From NCBI GenBank assembly GCA_018711305.1, contig DVIL01000082.1, positions 1-47,172 of the forward strand: DNA of 47,172 nucleotides. The letters run 5' to 3'. Origin of the DNA: Candidatus Coprenecus stercorigallinarum (GTDB taxonomy: Bacteria; Bacteroidota; Bacteroidia; Bacteroidales; UBA932). The notes beneath the pieces were generated by a model. The model saw only the letters and a program-made list of their open reading frames with translations, made no database searches and had not been told where the DNA came from. Shown piece by piece: positions 28,153 through 36,379 of this stretch; position 1 is the first letter of the stretch, and every line of letters starts with the position of its first letter. Made by a program: the position numbers and the translations under genes.

Positions 28153-28671
28153 TTATCCTTTAAATACTCTCTGCATGGGAATACCGCGGACTCCGGCTAC
28201 TGTATAGGCGTCACGGAGCTCAACAAGGGCGGCGATAGTGGCCTTCACCAGGTTGTGAGGGTTGGACGATCCCTTGGACTTTGCCAGCACGTCCTGAACT
28301 CCCACTGACTCGAACACGGCACGCATCGCACCTCCTGCCTTTACTCCGGTACCGGGAGCTGCAGGCTTCATGAACACTCTTGCACCTCCGAACTTGGCTT
28401 CCTGCTCATGAGGGATGGTCCTCTTGTTCAAAGGCACCTTTACAAGATTCTTCTTGGCGTCCTCTATTCCCTTGGAGATAGCGGTGGTAACTTCGTTGGC
28501 CTTTCCGAGACCATAACCTACGACACCCTTCTCGTCGCCGACTACTACGATAGCAGCGAAACTGAAGTGGCGGCCGCCTTTGGTTACTTTCGTAACCCTC
28601 TGTACTGCTACCAATCTGTCCTTGAGCTCCAGATCGGTGGTTTTTACTTTCTTAACATTGATATCTGCCAT
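28153..28671 (-). CDS. rpsE: 30S ribosomal protein S5
   Basis: This 172-residue S5 has the double-stranded RNA-binding block [20 protein letters not shown] and [20 protein letters not shown]. The fold continues with [20 protein letters not shown] and [16 protein letters not shown]5 supports decoding accuracy and mRNA unwinding at the entry channel. Confidence 0.97.
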   Translation of the reverse strand: MADINVKKVKTTDLELKDRLVAVQRVTKVTKGGRHFSFAAIVVVGDEKGVVGYGLGKANEVTTAISKGIEDAKKNLVKVPLNKRTIPHEQEAKFGGARVFMKPAAPGTGVKAGGAMRAVFESVGVQDVLAKSKGSSNPHNLVKATIAALVELRDAYTVAGVRGIPMQRVFKG

Positions 28672-28677
28672 AGTCTC

Positions 28678-29040
28678 TTAGAATTTAAGACCGCCCTCGC
28701 GGGCAGCGTCTGCCAAACTTTTAACTCTTCCGTGATAGAGGTAGCCTCCGCGGTCGAAAGACACGGTAGTAATACCTTTCTCAGCAGCACGCTCAGCGGC
28801 AAGCTTGCCCACCAGTGCAGCAACTTCAGTAGCGGTCTTGCCCTTTACAGCCTCTGCAAGAGACTTGTCGGTAGAACCGGCGGATACGAGGGTGTTGCCC
28901 TTAGTGTCATCTATGATCTGAACATATATCTGCTTGTTGCTTCTGAATACTGACATCCTGGGTCTCTCAGGAGTACCGCTTACCACTTTACGGATACGGT
29001 AACGTATTCTCTGTCTTCTTTCTATTTTAGTCATTGCCAT
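28678..29040 (-). CDS. rplR: 50S ribosomal protein L18
   Basis: This 120-residue 5S rRNA-binding protein begins with a basic tail ([19 protein letters not shown]) and has [19 protein letters not shown] and the closing [21 protein letters not shown] second ATG two codons downstream could be the start. It lies 15 nt after rplF and 6 nt before rpsE. Confidence 0.97.
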   Translation of the reverse strand: MAMTKIERRQRIRYRIRKVVSGTPERPRMSVFRSNKQIYVQIIDDTKGNTLVSAGSTDKSLAEAVKGKTATEVAALVGKLAAERAAEKGITTVSFDRGGYLYHGRVKSLADAAREGGLKF

Positions 29041-29055
29041 ATTCTTATCCTCCTA

Positions 29056-29616
29056 TTATTTAGCTCCGGCTGACTTACCGGCCTTGCGGCGAAGCTGCTC
29101 GCCGACAAACTTGATACCTTTACCCTTATAAGGCTCGGGAGCACGCATAGAGCGGATCTTGGCGGCTACCTGGCCGAGCAGCTGCTTGTCGCAGCTCTTG
29201 AGAACAAGAACAGGGTTCTGTCCCTTCTTCACAGGCTCAGCCTCGGCCTTGATCTCCGAGGGAAGCATGAAGTGGATGTCGTGAGAGTAACCGAGAGAGA
29301 GCTCGAGGATCTGGCCCTTAACCTCAACACGGTAGCCGACACCGATGAGTTCCTGCTTGATGGTAAAACCGGTGGAGACTCCGGTCACCATGTTGTGAAT
29401 GAGTGCGCGGTAGAGTCCGTGCAGGGAACGGTGACGGGGCTGGTCCGTAGGACGGCTGACCGTAAGAATATTCCCTTCAACGGATACTTTGATGTCAGGA
29501 TCAACTTTCTGACTCAGTTGTCCGAGCGGTCCTTTAACCAGTACCACATTGTCGGCGCCGACTGTTGCGGTCACGCCCTGCGGCAGGTGTACAGGCAATT
29601 TTCCAATTCTTGACAT
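29056..29616 (-). CDS. rplF: 50S ribosomal protein L6
   Basis: This 186-residue L6 has both duplicated domains and the signature PEPYKGKGIKFVGEQLRRKA near the C-terminus that binds 23S rRNA by the factor site. It starts MSRIGKLPVHLPQGVT, the common L6 start. It lies 22 nt after rpsH. Confidence 0.97.
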   Translation of the reverse strand: MSRIGKLPVHLPQGVTATVGADNVVLVKGPLGQLSQKVDPDIKVSVEGNILTVSRPTDQPRHRSLHGLYRALIHNMVTGVSTGFTIKQELIGVGYRVEVKGQILELSLGYSHDIHFMLPSEIKAEAEPVKKGQNPVLVLKSCDKQLLGQVAAKIRSMRAPEPYKGKGIKFVGEQLRRKAGKSAGAK

Positions 29617-29638
29617 TGTATTCTGACTTTTTTAAATT

Positions 29639-30034
29639 TTAATAAACATAACAGAGGACCTCGCCGCCGACATTCATATCCTTGGCTTCCTTGTCGGTGA
29701 TGATACCCTTCGATGTGGAAAGGATGGCTATACCCATACCGTTGAGTACACGGGGCATATCCTCCACGCCTACATACCTCCTGAGACCGGGAGTGGACAC
29801 TCTCTGGATCTTCTTGATAGCGGCCTGCTTGGTAGCGGGATGGTATTTGAGCGCTATCTTGATGGTGTTGCAGGGGGTTCCTTCAACAAGTTTGTAGCTG
29901 AGGATATAACCTTTCTCATGAAGGATGCGGGTTATCTCCATTTTCATCTTTGATGCAGGGATCTCGACTATCTTGTGCTTTGCGAGATATGCGTTTCTGA
30001 CTCTCGTCAGGTAATCTGCTATTGGATCAGTCAT
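29639..30034 (-). CDS. rpsH: 30S ribosomal protein S8
   Basis: S8 of 131 residues from MTDPIADYLTRVRNA, with the rRNA-binding C-terminal blocks RRYVGVEDMPRVLNGMGIAI and LSTSKGIITDKEAK, ending GGEVLCYVY. An in-frame ATG at 30067 adds 11 basic residues that are not part of the family, so I start at 30034. S8 represses the spc operon in E. coli. Here the gap before rpsH is about 220 nt, unusual for this cluster, and holds a long palindrome and two copies of AAGTTAATTT in tandem (30099-30118). Confidence 0.95.
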   Translation of the reverse strand: MTDPIADYLTRVRNAYLAKHKIVEIPASKMKMEITRILHEKGYILSYKLVEGTPCNTIKIALKYHPATKQAAIKKIQRVSTPGLRRYVGVEDMPRVLNGMGIAILSTSKGIITDKEAKDMNVGGEVLCYVY

Positions 30035-30131
30035 TTTGTTTGTTTTGTTTTTAGTGGTTCGACGCATTTCTGCGCCCGATATCCAATGGTTTATAAATAA
30101 GTTAATTTAAGTTAATTTATCTTCACTACTT

Positions 30132-30252
30132 GCTGTACTTTATTCGGGCGATTTTCAAGGCCTGCGAGCGAGGAGACACCGGAGTTTACTATCGTAAATG
30201 AGGATGTCGCCGAGTGAGCAAAACGCAGAAAATCGTTCGAAGAAAGTGCAGC
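30132..30252. repeat. 121-bp imperfect palindrome between rpsN and rpsH
   Basis: The outer arms at 30132-30156 and 30228-30252 match in 21 of 25 positions when one is reversed and complemented. The centre is the hairpin TTTAC-TATC-GTAAA (30185-30198), exactly at the midpoint of the element. The middle parts (for example GGAGACA against TGTCGCC) pair partly. It abuts the rpsN stop codon. Three of the four arm mismatches are G-U on the plus strand but A-C on the transcribed minus strand, which speaks against selection as an mRNA structure and for an inserted interspersed repeat. Confidence 0.8.
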
Positions 30253-30255
30253 GGC

Positions 30256-30525
30256 TTACCATGATGCCTTCCTTACTCCGGGGATCAGACCCTTGCTGGC
30301 CATCTCGCGGAACTGAATACGGCTGATACCGAAAATACGCATATAGCCTTTGGGACGTCCGGTAATGGAGCAGCGGTTGTGCTGGCGGCAGGGACTCGAG
30401 TTCTTGGGGAGTCTGTCGAGAGCGGCCCAGTCGCCGGCTTCCTTGAGAGCTTTACGTTTTTCTGCGTATTTAGCGCACATTCTCGCACGTTTCACTTCGC
30501 GAGCTTTCATTGATTCTTTTGCCAT
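30256..30525 (-). CDS. rpsN: 30S ribosomal protein S14
   Basis: This 89-residue S14 is of the long, zinc-free type: there is no CxxC pair before [20 protein letters not shown], and the C-terminal [20 protein letters not shown] is complete. It follows rplE by 7 nt and is followed at once by the 121-bp palindrome. Confidence 0.96.
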   Translation of the reverse strand: MAKESMKAREVKRARMCAKYAEKRKALKEAGDWAALDRLPKNSSPCRQHNRCSITGRPKGYMRIFGISRIQFREMASKGLIPGVRKASW

Positions 30526-30532
30526 ATCTTAA

Positions 30533-31138
30533 TTACGATTTTTTGTTCTTAAAAGGCAGTCCGAATTCGCGGAGAAGAGCATATGCCTCCTCATCCTTCT
30601 CTGTGGATGTCACAAAAGTGATCTCGAGTCCGAAGATCTTGGTAATCTTGTCGATGTCGATCTCGGGGAAGATGATCTGCTCCTTGATACCGAGGGTATA
30701 GTTTCCACGGCCGTCAAACTTCTCGTTGATACCGTTGAAGTCACGGATACGGGGAAGCGATACGGCGATGAGCCTCTCGAGGAATTCATACATACGGGCA
30801 CCCCTGAGGGTAACCTTTACTCCGATTGCGGTACCGCGGCGGAGTTTGAAGTTGGAGATATCCTTCCTGGAATATGTGGTAACGGCTTTCTGACCTGCGA
30901 TGGCGGTAAGCTCCTGCTGGGCCACCTCTACGAGCTTCTTGTCTCCGGTAGCATCCCCGATACCCTGGTTGAGGGTTATCTTCATAAGCTTGGGAACCTG
31001 CATTACAGTTGCAAAACCGAACTCCTTCTGGAGCTTGGCCACGATTTCCTCTTTGTATTTTTTCTGAAGGTTAGGAACGTATCCTTCCAAGCTGACATGC
31101 TGTTCCTGCTTGGCCTCTTCTGTTTTTTTCTTTGCCAT
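30533..31138 (-). CDS. rplE: 50S ribosomal protein L5
   Basis: L5 of 201 residues; it binds 5S rRNA and contacts P-site tRNA. It has [20 protein letters not shown], the block [20 protein letters not shown] and the ending [16 protein letters not shown]. An N-terminal extension of about 18 residues ([20 protein letters not shown]) precedes the standard L5 start. The ATG overlaps the rplX stop by 1 nt. Confidence 0.97.
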   Translation of the reverse strand: MAKKKTEEAKQEQHVSLEGYVPNLQKKYKEEIVAKLQKEFGFATVMQVPKLMKITLNQGIGDATGDKKLVEVAQQELTAIAGQKAVTTYSRKDISNFKLRRGTAIGVKVTLRGARMYEFLERLIAVSLPRIRDFNGINEKFDGRGNYTLGIKEQIIFPEIDIDKITKIFGLEITFVTSTEKDEEAYALLREFGLPFKNKKS

Positions 31139-31461
31139 TATTTAATCTCCTCTCCTGATTTTTTAGCGTAACGGACCAACTTTCCATTCTCGCCCATACG
31201 GCGGCCGATCCTGGTAGGGCCTCCCTTGGCGGGATCCACTACCTGAAGGTTGGAAATATGAATTCCGGCTTCCTGTTTGATAATACCGCCCTGAGGATGC
31301 TTTGCATTGGGTTTGGTGTGCTTGCTCACCATGTTGACACCCTCCACGATAGCGCGGTCCTTCTTGGTGATGATCTCGAGAACCTTTCCGGTCTTGCCCT
31401 TGTCATTGCCGGCGTTGACGTAGACCATGTCGCCTTTCTTGATATGTAATTTCTTGTTCAT
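31138..31461 (-). CDS. rplX: 50S ribosomal protein L24
   Basis: This 107-residue L24 has the KOW motif near the start ([20 protein letters not shown]), the block [20 protein letters not shown], and ends in [20 protein letters not shown]. It is an early 23S assembly protein. Its stop overlaps the rplE start by 1 nt. Confidence 0.97.
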   Translation of the reverse strand: MNKKLHIKKGDMVYVNAGNDKGKTGKVLEIITKKDRAIVEGVNMVSKHTKPNAKHPQGGIIKQEAGIHISNLQVVDPAKGGPTRIGRRMGENGKLVRYAKKSGEEIK

Positions 31462-31478
31462 GTCTGTACCTCCTATTA

Positions 31479-31844
31479 TTATAGTACCTCGGGTGCAAGA
31501 GAGACAATCTTCATATAGTTGTCGCGCAGCTCGCGGGCAACCGGTCCGAAGATACGTGTGCCACGGACCTCACCCTGGTTGTTCAAAAGCACGCAGGCAT
31601 TGTCATCGAAACGGATGTACGAACCGTCCGGACGGCGGATCTCTTTCTTTGTACGCACTACTACGGCCTTGGATACCGATCCCTTCTTGGCGTCACCGCC
31701 GGGGATAGCGCTCTTGACAGCGACAACGATCTTGTCGCCCACGCTTGCATAACGGCGGCGGGTACCTCCGAGAACACGGATGCAGAGGACCTCTTTAGCT
31801 CCGCTGTTGTCAGCTACCATTAAACGTGATTCCTGTTGTATCAT
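31479..31844 (-). CDS. rplN: 50S ribosomal protein L14
   Basis: This 121-residue L14 has [60 protein letters not shown] and the closing [14 protein letters not shown], the complete family pattern. It contributes to the bridge with 16S helix 14. It starts 1 nt after the rpsQ stop. Confidence 0.97.
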   Translation of the reverse strand: MIQQESRLMVADNSGAKEVLCIRVLGGTRRRYASVGDKIVVAVKSAIPGGDAKKGSVSKAVVVRTKKEIRRPDGSYIRFDDNACVLLNNQGEVRGTRIFGPVARELRDNYMKIVSLAPEVL

Positions 31845-31845
31845 T

Positions 31846-32100
31846 TTACTTCACTTTTTCTACGATTTCTACTAATCTCCAGCGTTTTGTCTTGCTCAGG
31901 GGACGGGTCTCCATGATGCGGACAGTATCGCCTTCGTCGCATACGTTCTTCTCGTCATGAGCGACGAATTTGGTGGTCTTGTTTACGAACTTTCCGTAAA
32001 CAGGGTGTTTTTCCTTTACTCTTACAGCCACTACGATGGATTTTTCCATCTTGTTGCTGACCACCACCCCGATTCTTTCCTTACGTAAATTTCTTTCCAT
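31846..32100 (-). CDS. rpsQ: 30S ribosomal protein S17
   Basis: This 84-residue OB-fold protein has [39 protein letters not shown] and [20 protein letters not shown], the full S17 pattern. It is a primary 16S binding protein and lies 5 nt after rpmC. Confidence 0.97.
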   Translation of the reverse strand: MERNLRKERIGVVVSNKMEKSIVVAVRVKEKHPVYGKFVNKTTKFVAHDEKNVCDEGDTVRIMETRPLSKTKRWRLVEIVEKVK

Positions 32101-32105
32101 AACTG

Positions 32106-32309
32106 TTACTCTGCTTTAGCCTGGTTTTCCTTTTCAGTCAGGACGGTGAGCATACGGGCGATGTCCTTTCCTGCCTTTCTGATCTTTGAGGTATCCTCAA
32201 TGGGGGAGACGGCGTGGTTCAGCTTCATCTGCGCAAGATTGGCCTTCTCGGTCTCTATGCGCTCGCGCAGGTCCTTGATCGACATTTCTCTGATTTCCTT
32301 GGGTTTCAT
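32106..32309 (-). CDS. rpmC: 50S ribosomal protein L29
   Basis: This 67-residue two-helix hairpin protein has [40 protein letters not shown] and [15 protein letters not shown], as in L29 at the tunnel exit. The second in-frame ATG (ninth codon) is less likely because the first gives the family N-terminus. Confidence 0.95.
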   Translation of the reverse strand: MKPKEIREMSIKDLRERIETEKANLAQMKLNHAVSPIEDTSKIRKAGKDIARMLTVLTEKENQAKAE

Positions 32310-32327
32310 TTCTTCTCCTCCATTTTA

Positions 32328-32750
32328 TTACTGTTCTACATAATCTCTGCGCACCACGAACTTGGTGGTAACAGGCAGCTTCTGTGCTCCGAGACGGAGA
32401 GCCTCCTTTGCGACTTCCAAAGGCACACCCTCTGCTTCGATGAGCATACGGCCGGGAGTGATGGGTGCTACGAATCCCTCGGGATTACCTTTACCTTTAC
32501 CCATACGTACCTCTGCCGGTTTCTTTGTGTAAGGTTTGTCAGGGAAAACGCGAATCCAAATCTTACCTTCACGTTTCATGTAACGCACTACAGCCTGACG
32601 GGCAGCCTCTATCTGCTGGCCGGTAAGCCATGCGGACTCGAGGGTCTTGATGCCGAAAGAACCGAAAGAGAGCTCAGTACCACGGTGAGCATTACCTTTC
32701 ATACGGCCTTTCTGCTGCCTTCTGAACTTGGTTTTCTTTGGTTGTAACAT
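32328..32750 (-). CDS. rplP: 50S ribosomal protein L16, first gene of the cluster
   Basis: This 140-residue L16 begins [20 protein letters not shown] and has [60 protein letters not shown] and [20 protein letters not shown]. It organises the A-site region. In most bacteria rpsC precedes it, but here the upstream neighbour is a divergent NagB-like gene and a consensus promoter stands 68 nt before the start codon, so rplP leads this transcription unit. Confidence 0.97.
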   Translation of the reverse strand: MLQPKKTKFRRQQKGRMKGNAHRGTELSFGSFGIKTLESAWLTGQQIEAARQAVVRYMKREGKIWIRVFPDKPYTKKPAEVRMGKGKGNPEGFVAPITPGRMLIEAEGVPLEVAKEALRLGAQKLPVTTKFVVRRDYVEQ

Positions 32751-32818
32751 TGTCTATACTTTTTGTAAGTCTATTATTTTCAGTCAACTAAATACAATTC
32801 TCCCATTAAACGGGGCTG

Positions 32819-32849
32819 CAAAGATATTACAAATTCCTGTAACACCAAA
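32819..32849 (-). promoter_or_regulatory. consensus promoter of the rplP-rplQ cluster
   Basis: On the reverse strand TTTG (32846-32849), exactly 19 nt, then TATCTTTG (32819-32826) is a perfect TTTG-N19-TAnnTTTG. AT-rich sequence with T and A runs lies just upstream (32851-32880). The leader to rplP is about 65 nt. Confidence 0.8.
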
Positions 32850-32881
32850 CTTTTTTGGTATTTTTTTAAAAAATTTACAAA

Positions 32882-32971
32882 CATTTTCGACCGTAAAATT
32901 TCAATGTCAAAAGTGCCATGTTCAGCAACTTATAAAAATCAGAAAAATTCCGGGAACGGCATTTTCGACCG
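32882..32971. repeat. 12-bp direct repeat between the two divergent promoters
   Basis: CATTTTCGACCG occurs twice, at 32882-32893 and 32960-32971, 78 nt apart. It lies in the 328-bp gene-free gap (32751-33078) between rplP and the NagB-like gene. Apart from the two promoters and this repeat I see no gene or RNA there. The pair could be binding sites of a regulator. Confidence 0.5.
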
Positions 32972-33025
32972 GAGCACGGACTGAATCTCCGGTTGTCTGG
33001 CGGCAGCACAAACCGGACAAGTTCA

Positions 33026-33057
33026 TTTGCATTGCTCTTGGGATATCATTATATTTG
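33026..33057 (+). promoter_or_regulatory. consensus promoter of the NagB-like fusion gene
   Basis: TTTG (33026-33029), 20 nt, then TATATTTG (33050-33057) match the Bacteroides promoter consensus. The box ends 21 nt before the ATG at 33079. Confidence 0.75.
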
Positions 33058-33078
33058 TAGCTTAAAAAAGTTTTTGGT

Positions 33079-35394
33079 ATGTGTAATAATTTCACAAAAG
33101 TAGAGCAGACCTTCATCGGCTCTGTAAAACACAGATTCCCAAGCAATATTCCCTACATCACCGTAGAGAACTTCCCAAAGCTCGGCAAACTTACGGCCTT
33201 CCGTTTCCTCGAGTGGGCCGCCGGGCATCCTGAAGGAGTCATCAGCCTTCCTACTGGCAAGACTCCCGAATACTTCATCGCATGGGTACAGAAAATCCTG
33301 AAAGAATGGGACACGCCGGAAGGCGCCTCCCTCAGGCTTGAAAGCGGACTCGATCTGTCCAAAAAGCCTGATCTCAGAGGCCTGCACTTTGTTCAGATAG
33401 ACGAGTTCTATCCTATTGACCCCAGACAGCACAACAGTTTCTACAACTACGTACAGAAATACTACGTAGAGGATTTCGGACTGGACGCCTCCCGTGGCAT
33501 CTTCATCAACTGCGACCAGATTCCTCTGGTTGACGGCAAGCATTTTACCGAAGTGTTCCCTGACGGAGTCATCGATCTGAGCCTCCGGTACCGTGACGCC
33601 AAGACCTCTGCCGAAAAGATGCAGCAGAAGTCCATCTTCATGATAGACAACTGGTGCGCTGAGTACGACCAGAAAGTAAGGGATCTCGGCGGAATAGGAT
33701 TCTTCCTCGGCGGTATAGGCCCTGACGGACATATTGCATTCAACGTCCGCGGCAGCGACCCCCACTCCACCACCCGCCTGACCCACACCAATTATGAGAC
33801 CCAGGCTGCCGCAGCCGGCGATCTCGGCGGTATCGAGATATCCAGAATCAAGCCCGTGATCACCATCGGTCTCGACACCATCACCCACGACCCCGAAGCC
33901 GTAGCCATAATCTTCGCTGCCGGAGAGGCAAAGGCACCCGTAGTTGCAGACGCCCTGGAGAAGACCCCCTGCAACCTCTACCCGGCATCCGTGCTTTCAA
34001 AACTGCCCAACGCCCGCTTCTATCTTACAACCGGCGCCGCATCCATGCTGCACGAATCAGTCTACCACTATTATGCAGACTCCCCCTGGTCGCAGGAAAA
34101 GACAGACCGCGCAGTCATCGACTGCTGCAACCGCATCAACAAATACGGCGACAAGATCACTCTCGAGGACCTCAAGGCCGACGAGTACTGCAGCATGATT
34201 CCTGACCTGAGCGAGGACACAGTGCAGAGCGTCATCGACTCCCTCACAAGGAAGATTGCACGCGGAACCTCTACCTGGAGCAACCAGGTGTTCTACTACA
34301 CGGGCCCTCACCACGATGACATACTCCTCGGACTGCTCCCGCACATCCACAGAGTGTCACGCAACGAGACAAACGAATCGCATTTCTCAGTCATGACCTC
34401 CGGCTTCAACGCCGTGACCAACCACTTCCTGATCGATGCACTCGAAGAGACCCTGGGCTTCCTCGATGCAGGCAAGATAGAGATGACCGACTACCCCGAT
34501 TTCTTCACAGAAGGATGGAAGCTCAAGAGGGAAAAGGATATCTACCACTCCCTCATCAATGTGGCTTCCGGCAATATGGAAGAACGCCTCAGGGGCAGGT
34601 CCCACCGTCTTGTCCGCGACTTCATCGAGATCTACGGAGTGAAGAACAAGGAGGAGCTGCGCAAGAAAATACTCGACGTGATAGACGAGACCAGACACAG
34701 CTATGACGGACAGAAGATGTCTGCCGATATCCGTCTGCTCAAAGGCATGATCCGCGAATTCGAGGAAGAGCTGGTATGGGGATTCTTCGGAATAAAGAAC
34801 GAGAATGTCCACCACCTCCGCTTAGGTTTCTACACCGGAGACATATTCACCGAACAGCCTAACCGCGAGAGAGACGTAGAGCCCATCCTCCAGGAGCTGC
34901 GCACAATCAAACCTACCGTAATCAGCATCGCCTTCGACCCTGAAGGAAGCGGTCCTGACACCCACTACAAGGTACTTCAGGCCATTGCAGACGCCATTCG
35001 CGAGTGGGGCAAGGAAGAAAATCTGAGCAACCTCAAGATCTGGGGCTACCGCAACGTATGGTACCGCTTCCTGCCTTCCGAAGCCACCCACATCGTACCT
35101 GTGTCCCTCAATGCAATGAGCGTGTTTGACAACGCTTTCTGCAACTGCTACGCCTCACAGGTACATGCCGACTTCCCCAGCTACATGCTCGACGGCAAGT
35201 TCAGCGACCTGGCCAAGATCATCTGGGTTGACCAGCTGGCAAAAGTGCAGAGGGTTCTCGGCAAACCGTTCTTCTACCAGAATCCCAGCCCGAGACTCAG
35301 AACCACTCACGGTCTGCTGTTCTTCAAGGAGATGAACGTGGAAGAGTTCCTCAAATCAGCACGCGAGCTCCAAAAGTCGATGACAATCGCTTAA
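33079..35394 (+). CDS. NagB-like isomerase/deaminase fused to a PIG-L (LmbE) deacetylase-like domain
   Basis: This 771-residue two-domain protein is of a kind found in Bacteroidetes and usually named glucosamine-6-phosphate deaminase. The N-terminal half (about 1-340) has the NagB fold: SLPTGKTP phosphate loop, QIDEF with Asp108 and GGIGPDGHIAFN with Asp216 and His218. The glutamate that follows FNE in true NagB is Val223 here, so the classic deaminase mechanism is in doubt. The second half (about 400-771) starts with YYTGPHHDDILLG, the zinc motif of PIG-L/LmbE N-deacetylases (His412, Asp413, Asp414). The natural substrate is probably an N-acetylated amino sugar phosphate, but this is inference. 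It has its own promoter and terminator. Confidence 0.85.
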   Translation: MCNNFTKVEQTFIGSVKHRFPSNIPYITVENFPKLGKLTAFRFLEWAAGHPEGVISLPTGKTPEYFIAWVQKILKEWDTPEGASLRLESGLDLSKKPDLRGLHFVQIDEFYPIDPRQHNSFYNYVQKYYVEDFGLDASRGIFINCDQIPLVDGKHFTEVFPDGVIDLSLRYRDAKTSAEKMQQKSIFMIDNWCAEYDQKVRDLGGIGFFLGGIGPDGHIAFNVRGSDPHSTTRLTHTNYETQAAAAGDLGGIEISRIKPVITIGLDTITHDPEAVAIIFAAGEAKAPVVADALEKTPCNLYPASVLSKLPNARFYLTTGAASMLHESVYHYYADSPWSQEKTDRAVIDCCNRINKYGDKITLEDLKADEYCSMIPDLSEDTVQSVIDSLTRKIARGTSTWSNQVFYYTGPHHDDILLGLLPHIHRVSRNETNESHFSVMTSGFNAVTNHFLIDALEETLGFLDAGKIEMTDYPDFFTEGWKLKREKDIYHSLINVASGNMEERLRGRSHRLVRDFIEIYGVKNKEELRKKILDVIDETRHSYDGQKMSADIRLLKGMIREFEEELVWGFFGIKNENVHHLRLGFYTGDIFTEQPNRERDVEPILQELRTIKPTVISIAFDPEGSGPDTHYKVLQAIADAIREWGKEENLSNLKIWGYRNVWYRFLPSEATHIVPVSLNAMSVFDNAFCNCYASQVHADFPSYMLDGKFSDLAKIIWVDQLAKVQRVLGKPFFYQNPSPRLRTTHGLLFFKEMNVEEFLKSARELQKSMTIA

Positions 35395-35414
35395 GGAGCC
35401 CGCAAATGAGTTTC

Positions 35415-35460
35415 AAAATACGGCGTCCGGCTACACCTTTGCCGGCACGCCGTATTTTTT
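35415..35460 (+). terminator. intrinsic terminator of the NagB-like gene, overlapping the hypE 3' end
   Basis: AAAATACGGCGT (35415-35426) pairs with ACGCCGTATTTT (35447-35458), and inside that CCGGC pairs with GCCGG, with one bulged C and a 9-nt loop; a run of six T ends it. The right arm and loop encode the last codons and stop of hypE on the other strand, so one hairpin serves two converging genes. Confidence 0.85.
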
Positions 35461-36369
35461 AAATATACCTAAGGCATTTCCGATAGTTTTTTCAGAGGGT
35501 GCTGCCATCGGCACATTATCTCTGTTGTACACTGTACCCATACGGGTGTGCTTGTTCTTACCTATATCATGATAGGGCAGGAGCTCGACATAAAGCGGCA
35601 ACCTGTCCAGCGATGCCAGGAAAGAGGCCGTAGCTTCTATATTCCCGTCATCGGAGTTGACCCCGTCTATAAGGGGAATCCGCACCAGATAGTCAGCAGC
35701 TCCTTCGGAAGCAACCATCCGGACATTTTCCAGAATGACTTCATTGGGCACACCGCAGAATTTCCGGTGCTTTTCCGAATCCATAACCTTGATGTCCACC
35801 AGAAAGAGCTCGCACCTGTGTGCCACCTCCCTGACAAGTTCCGGCTTTGCAAAGAGGGTCGTATCGACAGTCCTATGCAGCCTGTACCCGTCCTTTTCCG
35901 CCGCACGGCCGATATAATCCAACAGCTCCGGCAATGCCTCCCCCTGATAGAGAGGCTCCCCGCCGCTGAAGGTCACGCCACCGCCGGAAGCAGAAAAAAA
36001 CGGACGTTCCTTGGCAATCTCCGCATATACCTGAGCGGCCGTATAGGCCTTGGCTGCCATTTCCACAGCCTTAGTAGGACAGACCTCGGCGCATTTTCCG
36101 CAAAGGGTACAGAGACCGCTGTCGCAAACCACCCCGTGCCCCCTGACGATCCTGAGGGCATGTGAAGGGCAGAAATGCACGCAGGCACCGCACTGGATGC
36201 ACTTGGAAGCGGTGTACATACGTGTCTGGCTGCGGGATATTCCCTCCGGATTGTGGCACCAGATACAGGACAGCGGGCATCCTTTGAAGAAAAAGGTGAT
36301 ACGGATGCCCGGTCCGTCGTTTATCGAGTACCGTTTGATGTCAAATATGCGGTATCCGGCTTCACTCAT
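35431..36369 (-). CDS. hypE: glycyl-radical enzyme activase (HypE-type)
   Basis: This is the radical SAM activase that installs the glycyl radical on the neighbouring dehydratase. It has 312 residues, with the radical SAM motif CPLSCIWC (Cys31, Cys35, Cys38) in the activase-typical HNPEG context, then a ferredoxin-like insert with two four-cysteine motifs, CIQCGACVHFC (57-67) and CTLCGKCAEVC (87-97). PflA of pyruvate formate-lyase lacks that insert, so this belongs with the dehydratase-type activases. TFSGGEPL and VDIKVMDSEKH are further activase blocks. It starts 10 nt after hypD and its last codons lie in a terminator hairpin. Confidence 0.9.
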   Translation of the reverse strand: MSEAGYRIFDIKRYSINDGPGIRITFFFKGCPLSCIWCHNPEGISRSQTRMYTASKCIQCGACVHFCPSHALRIVRGHGVVCDSGLCTLCGKCAEVCPTKAVEMAAKAYTAAQVYAEIAKERPFFSASGGGVTFSGGEPLYQGEALPELLDYIGRAAEKDGYRLHRTVDTTLFAKPELVREVAHRCELFLVDIKVMDSEKHRKFCGVPNEVILENVRMVASEGAADYLVRIPLIDGVNSDDGNIEATASFLASLDRLPLYVELLPYHDIGKNKHTRMGTVYNRDNVPMAAPSEKTIGNALGIFKKYGVPAKV

Positions 36370-36379
36370 AACCCTGAAA

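Noticed and set aside
30099-30118. CRISPR-like or satellite repeat (AAGTTAATTT twice)
   Set aside because: Only two copies of a 10-bp AT-rich unit, with no spacers and no cas genes; at most a local duplication.
33049-33888. Reverse-strand gene of 279 codons opposite the NagB-like gene
   Set aside because: It overlaps a well-supported gene with a consensus promoter on the other strand, and its translation shows no domain.
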